In this document: positions 16,873 through 25,812 of the stretch, piece by piece | Layout of the letters: the number at the start of each line of letters is the position of its first letter | Numbering within the stretch: the stretch's first letter is position 1 | NCBI RefSeq assembly: GCF_900070355.1 | Contig: NZ_LN849456.1 | Coordinates: 2,738,238-2,802,237 of the forward strand | From: Devriesea agamarum | GTDB taxonomy: Bacteria; Actinomycetota; Actinomycetes; Actinomycetales; Dermabacteraceae | Length of the DNA stretch: 64,000 nucleotides | Reading direction: 5' to 3' | Translations under genes and position numbers: made by a program | The notes under the pieces: model-generated | What the model was told of the DNA's origin: nothing | Database searches by the model: none | What the model saw: only the letters and a program-made list of their open reading frames with translations

Positions 16873-17841
16873 GTGGACATGGAGCTGATTGCGCGTACAG
16901 TGCGCGGGCTCGAATGGGTATCCGCCGCCGAGATCGAAAAATACCTCCCAGGTGCCCGCCGTATCTGGATGGACAACCGCGACGTGAAATTCGAGTATGA
17001 CGGCTCGCCATCAGATCTGCTTCACTTACGGAGTGTCGATGACATCTTCATGGTGGTCTCCACGATCCAGAATATTGGAGCCACCAAGGATGCCGTAGCC
17101 GGATTCGCCCAGCAGGTCCGTCAACTCAACTGGGGCAAAGCACTGCGCCAGGTCAAGAACGTGCGGCCGGTTCCCGATGACTTCTTTTTTGACGTGGTCG
17201 CCAGCATCGAGGGTGAACACCGATACAGCCGATTCGACATTGAAAACGCTGTCGGTGAACTGCTTCAACCTCTACTAGGCGGAACGCATCTAGCGCGAAC
17301 AGCTGAGAACACCTCCCTTTCTGAGCGCCCCCACCTCACTGTGCGCCTATTCATCAAACACGGAACAGCGAAGGTGGCGATGCGGCTGAGCGCTGCCCCG
17401 CTGCATCGACGCCCCTATAAACTCAACACCGGCCCCGGGAGCTTGCACCCACCGGCGGCGGCCGCCCTCGCCATGATCTCAGGTCTCACCGCGGACACCC
17501 GTGTGATCGACCCATTCTGTGGTGACGGCACCATCGCCATTGAGGCGAGTCTCCAGCACCCCGGAATATCGTGTCGAGCAAGTGACCTTGACCCGGCGCG
17601 GGTAGAGAACACCCGACACAACGCGGAACGCGCCGGGGTCCGGATCAAGGTTGAAGTGCGCGACGCATCCCGCATCCGGTGGGACCGGCTGGATGTCGGG
17701 TCGGTGATCGTCACGAATCCGCCGTGGAACAACGCTGCCCGTGCTCGCGGCGGGGTCTCTGACTCACTGGACGTCGTCTGGCGGTCCGCGCGCCCGGCAC
17801 TCCGATCGGGGGGGGGGGAGCCGATTGTGCGTCCTTGCTGA
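16873..17841 (+). CDS. THUMP-type RNA (guanine-N2) methyltransferase, frameshifted at a G11 run
   Basis: As read, 322 residues from GTG at 16873 (ATG at 16879 also possible; weak ribosome site). The N-terminal THUMP-like half (RSVDDIFMVV...) precedes a Rossmann methyltransferase domain with DPFCGDGTIAIEA (SAM binding) and TNPPW (catalytic N/D-PP-Y/W), as in TrmN/RlmL-like enzymes that make m2G in tRNA or rRNA. Eleven consecutive G at 17808-17818 shift the frame, so the product ends 23 bases later with an unrelated tail. One G fewer would restore about 390 residues ending at 18043. The catalytic motifs lie before the shift. Interpretations are a phase-variable gene, a recent pseudogene, or a sequencing error. 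Confidence 0.8.
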   Translation: MDMELIARTVRGLEWVSAAEIEKYLPGARRIWMDNRDVKFEYDGSPSDLLHLRSVDDIFMVVSTIQNIGATKDAVAGFAQQVRQLNWGKALRQVKNVRPVPDDFFFDVVASIEGEHRYSRFDIENAVGELLQPLLGGTHLARTAENTSLSERPHLTVRLFIKHGTAKVAMRLSAAPLHRRPYKLNTGPGSLHPPAAAALAMISGLTADTRVIDPFCGDGTIAIEASLQHPGISCRASDLDPARVENTRHNAERAGVRIKVEVRDASRIRWDRLDVGSVIVTNPPWNNAARARGGVSDSLDVVWRSARPALRSGGGEPIVRPC

Positions 17842-18043
17842 TGCGAAGCTCGACGTTCCATCCCGGATGGAGCGACTCGGCTACCGATGCGGATTTACCA
17901 CTCGCATCCGTCTTGCCGGTCGGGTGACCTCAATTATTCTCGCTGGGGTACAGGGCGCCGAGCGGCCCGAACTTCCGCGCGACCTGGACATTTGGTATCG
18001 ACGAGCCATCAGCGCAGGTGTTATCGGTCCCGACGGGCTTTGA
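17819..18043 (+). pseudogene. Displaced 3' end of the THUMP methyltransferase
   Basis: In the +1 frame the sequence continues as a sensible Rossmann C-terminus (RLCVLADAKLDV...GFTTRIRLAGRVTSIILAG) to the TGA at 18043. It joins the upstream gene if the G11 run has ten G. It is not an independent gene. Confidence 0.75.
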
Positions 18044-18063
18044 CATGGGGGGCTTTGACTACG

Positions 18064-18147
18064 GGTCGGCACAGATAGGCCGGTACGGATAGACCGACAC
18101 AGATGGGTCGACACAGATAGGTCGGCACAGATAGACCGGTGCGGTCC
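18064..18147. repeat. 14-bp minisatellite, six imperfect units
   Basis: Units such as GGTCGGCACAGATA, GGCCGGTACGGATA and GACCGACACAGATG follow one another in exact 14-base steps from 18064; the last unit is degenerate. It lies between the convergent methyltransferase and ABC-F genes. Confidence 0.8.
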
Positions 18148-18271
18148 TTGGCCTATCCGTACCGGTCTGTCGGAGCGTCGCCCCTGAGGCCGACGGCACC
18201 AACAACAGCCACGCACGCCGGTACCAACAACCGCAGGAACACTTACACCCGCCACGAGCACAATGCCAGCC

Positions 18272-19933
18272 TCACCACGCCGGTTCCGACAGTTCCGTGA
18301 CACTGCCGTCCTCACCGATCTCGAGGTAGCGGTCGAACGATCGGGCGAACCACCTGTCATGGGTCACCGCGATGATGCTTCCTTGGAAACGCTCCAACCC
18401 TTCTTCCAGGGCCTCGCAGGATTGGATATCCAGATTGTCGGTCGGCTCGTCAAGCAGCAACATGGTTGCACCGGCCAATTCCAGGAGTAGGACTTGGAAT
18501 CGAGCTTGCTGACCACCCGATAGGGACTCGAAATGCTGCTCCGCGGCAGACACCAGACTGTATCGGTTCAGAGCAGAGGACGCTTGACCACGATCCAACC
18601 CGGTACGGTGACGATCACCCCGATGCAAAATATCCAGCAGCGTGCGCCCCATGAGCTCCGGATGCGCATGGGTTTGAACAAAGAGACCGGGCCGAACCCG
18701 GGCACCGAGCTTCGCAACGCCAGAATGCTGAACCGGTTCTAACACGAAATCGCCGACGGGCTCGTGCTGCGGTTCCGGGTCAGATCCTCCGGCGGCGATC
18801 AGCCGCAGAAAGTGGCTCTTACCGGTGCCGTTGCGCCCGAGCAGGGCGACCCTTTCGCCATACCACACTTCGACATCGAACGGCTTAGTTAGACCGGTCA
18901 GGGTGAGCTTTTTACACACCAGCGCACGTTTGGCCGTGCGTCCACCGGTCAGTCTCATTGCAACCCGCTGCTGTTTGGGCTGTTCCGTCGGCGGTCCAGC
19001 GTCCTCAAACTTGCGGAGCCTGGTCACGGCGGCTTGGTACCGGCTAGCCATCCCCGCGTTGTAGGCCGCTTTCTGCTTGTACATGAGCATCTGCGCCCGC
19101 AGTTTCTCATGCTCCTCGTCCCACCGTTTGCGCTGTTCTAGCAGGCGTGAAAAACGTTCCGTGCGGGCTTGATGAAATGTGGCAAAACCGCCGGGGTGGG
19201 TCCATGACAGATTGCCGCTGGACCCGAGTTCCACACTGACGATCTTATTGGCAGTGTTCGTGAGCAGTTCGCGATCGTGAGAAATAAAAAGAACCGTTTT
19301 CTCACTGGCTTTGATTTGGTTCTCTAGCCATATCTTTCCCGGAACATCCAAAAAGTTGTCCGGCTCATCGAGTAAAAGAACGGGTTCGGGGCAGGTGAAA
19401 AGATATTCCAAGACCAGCCGCTTCTGCTCACCGCCCGACAGTGTGCTGAGCAGGCGATGCTTCGTTCTGTCGTAGCCCAATGACAGGGCAGCGGTTGAAC
19501 ACTTATCCCACAACACCTCCAGCTCATAGCCGCCTGCATCTGAGAAGTCGCTGAGCAAGGCCGCATACTTTATTTGCAGCGCGTCGGACTCGCCGTTCTC
19601 CATCAGTTCGAGTTCGCAGGCGTCGATGGCGTGAGAAAGGCGCTGGATTCTGGCCGGTGCGAGTGAGAGGAAGAGATCGGTCACTGTTGCATCCGGTTGC
19701 AGGTGAGTGCCAACCATCTGCCGCATAAACAGCACGTTTCCCGACCGGGTAATTGTTCCCTGGTTCGGTGAGAGATCGCCCGCCACGAGCCTTAGCAGGG
19801 TTGTTTTACCGGAGCCGTTCGCGCCAACCAGAGCTACCTTGTCTCCGCTACCCACCCGGAAGGAGACATCGCGAAGAAGGACCCTGCCGTCGGGTAGCGT
19901 GAAATACACGCCTGATACGTCAATGTGTCCCAT
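18272..19933 (-). CDS. ABC-F family ATPase (ribosome-associated)
   Basis: 553 residues with two ABC domains and no membrane segment. The first has GANGSGKTT, LSGGEQKR and LLDEPDNFLD; the second has GRNGTGKS, LSGGQQAR and LLDEPTDNLD. The roughly 100-residue linker between them is Lys/Arg/Gln-rich and helical (EHEKLRAQMLMYKQKAAYNAGM). Members act on the ribosomal E site, either as translation factors (EttA/Uup) or as antibiotic resistance proteins. This sequence does not show which. A link with self-resistance to a ribosome-targeting thiopeptide is possible but speculative given 11 kb of core genes in between. Confidence 0.88.
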   Translation of the reverse strand: MGHIDVSGVYFTLPDGRVLLRDVSFRVGSGDKVALVGANGSGKTTLLRLVAGDLSPNQGTITRSGNVLFMRQMVGTHLQPDATVTDLFLSLAPARIQRLSHAIDACELELMENGESDALQIKYAALLSDFSDAGGYELEVLWDKCSTAALSLGYDRTKHRLLSTLSGGEQKRLVLEYLFTCPEPVLLLDEPDNFLDVPGKIWLENQIKASEKTVLFISHDRELLTNTANKIVSVELGSSGNLSWTHPGGFATFHQARTERFSRLLEQRKRWDEEHEKLRAQMLMYKQKAAYNAGMASRYQAAVTRLRKFEDAGPPTEQPKQQRVAMRLTGGRTAKRALVCKKLTLTGLTKPFDVEVWYGERVALLGRNGTGKSHFLRLIAAGGSDPEPQHEPVGDFVLEPVQHSGVAKLGARVRPGLFVQTHAHPELMGRTLLDILHRGDRHRTGLDRGQASSALNRYSLVSAAEQHFESLSGGQQARFQVLLLELAGATMLLLDEPTDNLDIQSCEALEEGLERFQGSIIAVTHDRWFARSFDRYLEIGEDGSVTELSEPAW

Positions 19934-20213
19934 GCGAAATGCGCTCCAAGATCGTGAGATGACGGTGTTCTAGCAACACAGCTGTCGCCTTCGACCACAC
20001 TCAACCATTTTTCGCATGCAAAACCCACTGATTTTTTGGTGGGCTGGGAGCGACACTGATCCGTGATGTCGGCGCGCACCAGGCAGTGCCGTCGGGAGGC
20101 AGCGCCCTCGGGTTTAAGCAGCAGGCTCGCAGTCGACCACAACCGGCCATAGATGCCATCTGTTGGCGATAGAAGCCATCCGTCGGTGCGAGTCATTCGC
20201 ACGCCCATGACAG
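19934..20213. other. Gene-free spacer between ABC-F and valS
   Basis: About 280 bases upstream of the ABC-F gene and downstream of valS, both on the minus strand. It should hold the ABC-F promoter. No convincing short frame is seen. Confidence 0.4.
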
Positions 20214-20246
20214 GACTGGCCCGCACCATCGCGGTGCGGGCCAGTC
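20214..20246 (-). terminator. 14-bp stem-loop terminator after valS
   Basis: Perfect arms 20214-20227 and 20233-20246 around a 5-base loop, 20 bases beyond the valS stop. There is no T tract, as is often seen in high-GC bacteria. Confidence 0.8.
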
Positions 20247-20265
20247 CAACTCGATAAATGCGCGA

Positions 20266-22896
20266 TTACCGTGCTGGTTTAGCGGGCGGTTCGCCGAGCT
20301 CAACTTCAGCCAGAGCTATGGTTTCACCCGCAACAATCCGCAGATCCTCCATCCGCCCAAGCGACATCACGTCTGACCGCGCAGACTCAACGGCGGGCAC
20401 CAGGTCCGTGGGAACAGTCATCTGGGCGTGCAGAATCGGGGTCTTCTGAGAGACCTTGGCGTCCGACTTTACTTTGCGCACGTGCACCACAGCATCGGAC
20501 AGGGTGGACAGAAGAGTCTCAGACTGTCCGGCCGCAGCCGCAGCCAAAGGTTCCGCATGCGGCCACGCCTGGGTATGGACGCTGCCCTCGCGCCACCACG
20601 ACCACACCTCGTCGGTCACGAACGGCTGGAACGGTGCGAACAGTCGCAGTTGAACATCCAGTGCAATCGCCAGAGCAGCCCGGGCCGACGCAGCGCCGTC
20701 CTCATCGTGCTGCCCGTGTGCGCGTTCCTTAACGAGTTCGATGTAGTCATCGCAGAACGTCCAGAAGAAAGGCTCAATAATTTCGAGCGCCCGCGCGTAA
20801 TCCATCGCGTCAAACGCGGTGGTCGCCGACGCCACCACCGTGCCGAGAGCCGCAAGCATAGAGCGGTCAGTCGCTTCGGTGACATGGGCGGGGTCGGCGG
20901 CAAGGACCCCAGCGGGATCTGGCGACGCACTGCCGAATCCCAGCGCGAATTTAGAGGCGTTCAGTAACTTAATGGCGAGGCGACGACCGATCTTCATCTG
21001 CGCCTCGTTGAACGCGGTATCCACACCCTGGCGGGCGCGGCCTGCCCAGTAGCGCACGCCATCCGAGCCGTACTGTTCAAGCAGGCCGAGCGGGGTGACC
21101 ACATTGCCCTTGGACTTCGACATCTTCTTGCGGTCGGGGTCGAGGATCCACCCGTTAATAGAAGCGGCAGTCCACGGCAAGCGGCCGAAAAGCAACTCGG
21201 ACCGGGCAATGGTCGAAAACAGCCAGGTACGGATGATGTCGTGGCCCTGAGGTCGCAGATCCATCGGGAAAATCTTGTCGAACAGATCCGAATCATCTAG
21301 CCAGCCGCCGACCAGCTCCGGGGTGAGTGAACTCGTCGCCCAGGTGTCGAGGATGTCAGGGTCGGCCACGAATCCACCGGCCTGGCCGCGCTGGTCTTCG
21401 GTGTAACCCGCCGGCACATCAATGGTCGGGTCGATGGGGAGATCCTCGAACGCGGGAGTGAGCAACCGGTCGTAATCGACAGCGCCGCTCTCATCGACCG
21501 CATACCAGATGGGGATCGGTACACCGAAGAATCGCTGACGCGAAACCAGCCAGTCCCCAGACAGGCCTTCAACCCAGTTGCGATACCGCGACTCCATAAA
21601 CGGCGGGTACCAGGTGAGTTCCTGACCGCGTTGAATAAGAGTGGAACGCAGCCCGTTCTCAGAATTGTCCCGGCCCCCATTGGCAACATACCACTGGCGG
21701 CTGGTGACGTATTCGAGCGGCTTATCGCCGTTTTCATAGAACTTCACCGGGTGGGAAATCCGGCGTGGTTCCCCGACCAGATCGCCCGACTCGGTCACCA
21801 TCTCCACGACCCGCTTTTGGGCACTGAATACGGTGAGGCCAGCCAGCTCCGCGTAACGGGCCTGCCCTTCATCTGACGTGATCCATGGCGCCTCGGGCAC
21901 GAAACGGCCATCACGGCCAATTACGCACCGGGTCGGCAGGTTCAGCTCGCGCCACCAGATCACGTCCGTGGCATCACCGAAAGTGCAGATCATGGCGATG
22001 CCAGCACCCTTATCGGCCTGCGCCAAAGGGTGAGGATGAACCGGAACCTCAACCCCGAATAACGGTGAGGTGACGGTCGTCCCGAACAGGCTCTGGTACC
22101 GCTCATCGTCGGGGTGGGCTACCAGGGCCACACACGCCGGAAGTAACTCTGGGCGAGTGGTTTCAATAAACACCTTCTCGCCGTCAGGACGGGTAAAGCC
22201 GATCCGATGATAGGCGCCGTCGCGATCACGGTCTTCCTGCTCAGCCTGCGCTACCGCGGTCCGATAGGTGACATCCCACTGCGTAGGGGCTTCGGCCTGA
22301 TAGGCGTGCCCGTCACGCAGATGCTGAAGGAAGGCTTTTTGGCTCGTGGCCCGGGCGCGGTCATTAATCGTCTGGTAGGTCTGATGCCAGTCGACCGACA
22401 ATCCGAGGGTGCGAAAGACGTGTTCAAAAACCTTTTCATCCTCGGCGGTGAGGCGTTCGCACAGCTCAATGAAGTTGCGGCGGGAAATTGGTTTCTGGTT
22501 GGCGGCTTTAGCTGACTTGGCGTCGCCCCCTTCATGCGGGGGAACGAAGTTCTCTTCATACGGCAGTGAAGGATCGCACCGCACCCCGAAATAGTTTTGC
22601 ACGCGCCGCTCAGTTGGCAGACCGTTGTCATCCCACCCCAGAGGATAAAAAACATTCTGGCCGCGCATCCGCTGGTAGCGGGCGATCATGTCGACCTGCG
22701 AATAGGCGAACACATGGCCGATATGCAAGGAACCTGACGCGGTTGGCGGGGGAGTATCAATCGAGAACACCTGCTCACGGGTGGTCTCACGATTAAAGGC
22801 GTAGATCTGGGAGCTCTCCCATGCCCCACCCCACTTGGCCTCAAGTCCGTCGAGGCTGGGCTTGTCGGGGATGGAGGTCGGCGCGGTATCGGTCAT
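20266..22896 (-). CDS. valS: Valyl-tRNA synthetase
   Basis: About 876 residues from the ATG at 22896; ATGs three and eleven codons earlier are possible, and the ribosome site GGAAG suits 22896 best. HIGH appears as SGSLHIGHVF and KMSKS as DRKKMSKSKGN. The editing domain (CP1) and the Trp-rich anticodon-binding region (FQPFVTDEVWSWW) are present; length and order are normal for class Ia ValRS. It charges tRNA-Val in the cytoplasm. No T-box is seen upstream, unlike ileS. Confidence 0.96.
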   Translation of the reverse strand: MTDTAPTSIPDKPSLDGLEAKWGGAWESSQIYAFNRETTREQVFSIDTPPPTASGSLHIGHVFAYSQVDMIARYQRMRGQNVFYPLGWDDNGLPTERRVQNYFGVRCDPSLPYEENFVPPHEGGDAKSAKAANQKPISRRNFIELCERLTAEDEKVFEHVFRTLGLSVDWHQTYQTINDRARATSQKAFLQHLRDGHAYQAEAPTQWDVTYRTAVAQAEQEDRDRDGAYHRIGFTRPDGEKVFIETTRPELLPACVALVAHPDDERYQSLFGTTVTSPLFGVEVPVHPHPLAQADKGAGIAMICTFGDATDVIWWRELNLPTRCVIGRDGRFVPEAPWITSDEGQARYAELAGLTVFSAQKRVVEMVTESGDLVGEPRRISHPVKFYENGDKPLEYVTSRQWYVANGGRDNSENGLRSTLIQRGQELTWYPPFMESRYRNWVEGLSGDWLVSRQRFFGVPIPIWYAVDESGAVDYDRLLTPAFEDLPIDPTIDVPAGYTEDQRGQAGGFVADPDILDTWATSSLTPELVGGWLDDSDLFDKIFPMDLRPQGHDIIRTWLFSTIARSELLFGRLPWTAASINGWILDPDRKKMSKSKGNVVTPLGLLEQYGSDGVRYWAGRARQGVDTAFNEAQMKIGRRLAIKLLNASKFALGFGSASPDPAGVLAADPAHVTEATDRSMLAALGTVVASATTAFDAMDYARALEIIEPFFWTFCDDYIELVKERAHGQHDEDGAASARAALAIALDVQLRLFAPFQPFVTDEVWSWWREGSVHTQAWPHAEPLAAAAAGQSETLLSTLSDAVVHVRKVKSDAKVSQKTPILHAQMTVPTDLVPAVESARSDVMSLGRMEDLRIVAGETIALAEVELGEPPAKPAR

Positions 22897-22967
22897 GGGC
22901 TCCATTCTTCCATTCCAAGGGGTACGCATTGAAGTCGACGAGGCGTGACGTTCAGTGCAAGCTCACG

Positions 22968-23963
22968 CTAGGACCGGGCCTTCGTGAGGTATATGTCCCG
23001 CACCAAATCTTCAATGTCGGGCTCACTCATTGCGAGGTCAGCAATCTGTGCTTGGGCGCTGATCACTTCGAGTAAGGCCGGGGCCGTGATCTCGGTGGCG
23101 GAAAACCGGATGCGATGGCGGCGTCCGTCGGCCTCTACCGACGCACTGTGCGCCTGTGGCGGTAAGTCGAGTTGCGCACGAGCATCCACCAGGTCCAGTA
23201 CAAGCTCGCGGGGCATACCTAGCGAAAGACGGAAAGAACTGAGGGCGCCGTCGTAGGCCATCGTTCCGGAACTGACCACCACTAAACGCTCGCAGACGCG
23301 CTCAATATCGGACATGTCGTGGGTGGTGAGAAACAGTGTGGTGCCGCGTTCTTTACGGTCTGTGGAAAGAAACTGGCGCAAATTCTCTTTGGAGATCATG
23401 TCCAGTCCGATGGTCGGTTCATCGAGAATGACCAGGCGCGGTGAATGTAACAAGGCGGCGGCCACTTCACCGCGCATCCGCTGGCCGAGTGAAAGCTGGC
23501 GCACGGGACGTTGAAGAAAAGGCCCCAGATCCAGATGGTCGATTAAAGAATCCAGGCGAGTGGTGCGTTCGCGTTCGGTGAGCCGATGCATCGCGCCGAG
23601 GATACGAAACGAGTCAGATAAGGGAAGGTCCCAGAACAGGTTGGAACGCTGGCCGAACACAACTCCGATGTCGCGGGCTAAATGTTTTCGCTCGGGAACA
23701 GGCTGACGTCCCAGTGTGCGGACCTGCCCGGAGGAGGGCACGAGAATGCCGGTCATCATTTTGATGGTGGTGGATTTTCCCGCCCCATTTGCGCCGACAA
23801 AACCAACTGATTCGCCGTGCTCAACAGTTAATGACACATCGCGCACCGCATGCACAATATGTTTTGTGCGGTGTCTACGGCCCTTCTGTGGCGAACGGAC
23901 TATAAAGTCGCGCCGAAGGTCACGCATGGAGATAGCGGGCTGGTGGTTGTGGTCAGTGGTCAA
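22968..23963 (-). CDS. ABC-2 exporter ATP-binding subunit
   Basis: 331 residues from TTG at 23963 with AGGGAG upstream. Walker A is GANGAGKSTT, the signature is LSLGQRMRGE (the variant LSxGQR form), and Walker B is LVILDEP. This variant signature is typical of ATPases paired with the DUF990/ABC2_membrane_6 permeases that follow upstream in the same operon (24049-25693). Substrate unknown. Two 21-bp tandem repeats separate it from the permease gene. Confidence 0.85.
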   Translation of the reverse strand: MTTDHNHQPAISMRDLRRDFIVRSPQKGRRHRTKHIVHAVRDVSLTVEHGESVGFVGANGAGKSTTIKMMTGILVPSSGQVRTLGRQPVPERKHLARDIGVVFGQRSNLFWDLPLSDSFRILGAMHRLTERERTTRLDSLIDHLDLGPFLQRPVRQLSLGQRMRGEVAAALLHSPRLVILDEPTIGLDMISKENLRQFLSTDRKERGTTLFLTTHDMSDIERVCERLVVVSSGTMAYDGALSSFRLSLGMPRELVLDLVDARAQLDLPPQAHSASVEADGRRHRIRFSATEITAPALLEVISAQAQIADLAMSEPDIEDLVRDIYLTKARS

Positions 23964-23990
23964 AGCTTCTCCCTGGGGCTGGGCTGTGGT

Positions 23991-24032
23991 GGGGCGGGGC
24001 CGTCACGGGGTGGGGCGGGGCTGTCATGGGGC
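23991..24032. repeat. 21-bp tandem repeat in exporter operon spacer
   Basis: Two adjacent copies beginning GGGGCGGGGCYGTCAYGGGG, 23991-24011 and 24012-24032, differing at three positions. They fill most of the gap between the permease and ATPase genes. Confidence 0.75.
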
Positions 24033-24048
24033 TGGAGTGTCGCCTCAT

Positions 24049-24906
24049 TTACCCTCCGGCACCGGTGTAGCGCCGAATCCCCGCCCTCCACGCGAGAAGC
24101 GCGAGGGTCCAAAACACGACGGCGGCGGGCAGACCCATCCATCCGCTCCACTGAGGTATGAGCTGCGGACCCGGTAAATCCAAGATGACTAGTATGGGTG
24201 CGTATGCGGTCAAGGTTGACGGAATCACGAAGGTGAATAGAGCCCGCAGAGGAAGCGAGAACACGCTGCCGGGGTTCTGGGCGGCGTAATGTCCGCCGTA
24301 GGTGAAAGCGGCGGTGAACTCACTGCCATTGACCAGCCAAAATTGCGCCGCACCTGCGACGACGAAGAGTGCCCCAAAAAGGGCGGCGCCTATAAAAGGA
24401 GCGGCCACTGCTAAGGCTAGGGTGGCTGGGGTGGGTGAAAAATCGGCGAGCACAAGCGCGGTCACATACAAGGTGGCGCTCGTCAACAACCGTCCGATCT
24501 TTTTTAGAGAAAGATCGATGGTCGCCATTTGTAGTAATAGCGGGAATGGGCGGATAAGAAGTGTTTCCAGCTGACCGCTGTGAATGTACTGATCGAGGCG
24601 GCTAGTTTGGCCCACGGCGAGATCGGCAATCGCCATGGCGGTGGTCGCCAGCGCGAAGACGGCGGTCACCTGAATAAATGTCATGCCGCCAAGGGTGTGC
24701 GAGCGGCCCAGAATAATCCACAGTTCCAAGAACTCCACCGCGGTGAGAAGAATTTGCGCCAAGGAATCGGCGGCAAAACTTGCGCGATACGAGGTTTGAG
24801 CGCGAAGCCTCGCGGCGTAGATCATCATCACCGCCCGGACCGAAGAAATGGGGCGATCATGTGATGGACGCGGATCGCGACGGCGGCGCAGGTTGAGCTC
24901 AACCAC
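24049..24906 (-). CDS. ABC-2 family permease (ABC2_membrane_6-like), subunit B
   Basis: 285 residues from GTG at 24906, chosen because a perfect GGAGG lies six bases upstream (24917-24913) and the start overlaps the stop of the preceding permease. After about 27 basic residues there are six hydrophobic segments (ASFAADSLAQILLTAVEFLEL...). It pairs with the next permease as a heterodimer energised by the ATPase at 22968. The substrate cannot be read from the sequence. Confidence 0.8.
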   Translation of the reverse strand: MVELNLRRRRDPRPSHDRPISSVRAVMMIYAARLRAQTSYRASFAADSLAQILLTAVEFLELWIILGRSHTLGGMTFIQVTAVFALATTAMAIADLAVGQTSRLDQYIHSGQLETLLIRPFPLLLQMATIDLSLKKIGRLLTSATLYVTALVLADFSPTPATLALAVAAPFIGAALFGALFVVAGAAQFWLVNGSEFTAAFTYGGHYAAQNPGSVFSLPLRALFTFVIPSTLTAYAPILVILDLPGPQLIPQWSGWMGLPAAVVFWTLALLAWRAGIRRYTGAGG

Positions 24907-25693
24907 CTTGGACCTCCAAAGACCGGGTACCGAGGCGGAGCATCCAGTGGGCGGCACCTGCCAGGACCAGAACCCATAGCGCCTGAATCCCGAGGCCGGT
25001 CAGGCTGTCGATCGGGCTGACTCGGCCGGACAGTGTGTCGATGGGAATTTGCACCATTGATGGAAACGGCGTGAAGGATGCGATGGTGTACATCCACGTC
25101 GGAAACCAAGCAATCGGTACGAGGTGGCCCGACAATAGATTCATTACTGTGATGTACAGGCGGCTAAGACCCCTGGTTTCGACCACCCAAAATGCCGCCA
25201 TGTTCACCATCGCATCGGCGAGGAAGGTGACTGTCACCGCGAGCAGGATGGATAAAAGGCCGAGCGGATAGGACCACGGTGATTCTGGTAGGGCGATGCC
25301 CGTGAGGATCATGCCGACCAGCATCGGCGGTAGTCCGCGGCTGATCAGCAGGAACGCCGAGCGGCCAAGCTTTTGCGCGTAAAACATGCCGAGGAAATGC
25401 ACTGGACGCAGTAAGTCCATTGCGACCTCACCGGATTTGACCCGGGTTGCCAGATGATTGGTTCCAAAAACTTCCAGTGGGGCGATCAGCCCCTGTCCGA
25501 GCCAGACATAGGTCATGGCCTGGGCAGCGTTATACCCGTTTATTTCCCCTCCGGCTGTTCCGAGAGCGGCGAGCAGAATGGAGGCGCGAATGAACCCGAA
25601 GACGATATTTGTGGTGGCCCCCGCGGCGGTTGCGAGGCGATATGTGGAGTGCTGACGGAAGGACGCGGAGGCTAGATGCCAGTACGCAGACAC
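24899..25693 (-). CDS. ABC-2 family permease, subunit A
   Basis: 264 residues from GTG at 25693, the first gene of the three-gene exporter operon on the minus strand. It shows six hydrophobic segments, and the loop SGEVAMDLLRPVHFLG is close to the conserved 'G-x-x-x-x-L-L-R-P' block of ABC2_membrane_6 permeases. The gene's stop is shared with the start of subunit B. Confidence 0.82.
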   Translation of the reverse strand: MSAYWHLASASFRQHSTYRLATAAGATTNIVFGFIRASILLAALGTAGGEINGYNAAQAMTYVWLGQGLIAPLEVFGTNHLATRVKSGEVAMDLLRPVHFLGMFYAQKLGRSAFLLISRGLPPMLVGMILTGIALPESPWSYPLGLLSILLAVTVTFLADAMVNMAAFWVVETRGLSRLYITVMNLLSGHLVPIAWFPTWMYTIASFTPFPSMVQIPIDTLSGRVSPIDSLTGLGIQALWVLVLAGAAHWMLRLGTRSLEVQGG

Positions 25694-25812
25694 TCGCTCA
25701 AACTTAGTGGACTAACCCGGATAAAACAAGGGGTGCGACAAAATTGGTGGGATGGATTTCGAGCTGGGACATATCCATCGGGATGTCAGAGGGCGGCCAT
25801 AAAGTAAGGGGT

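Noticed and set aside
18272..19933. Self-resistance gene of the RiPP cluster
   Set aside because: Separated by more than 10 kb of core genes with core-like base composition; kept only as a speculation in its entry.
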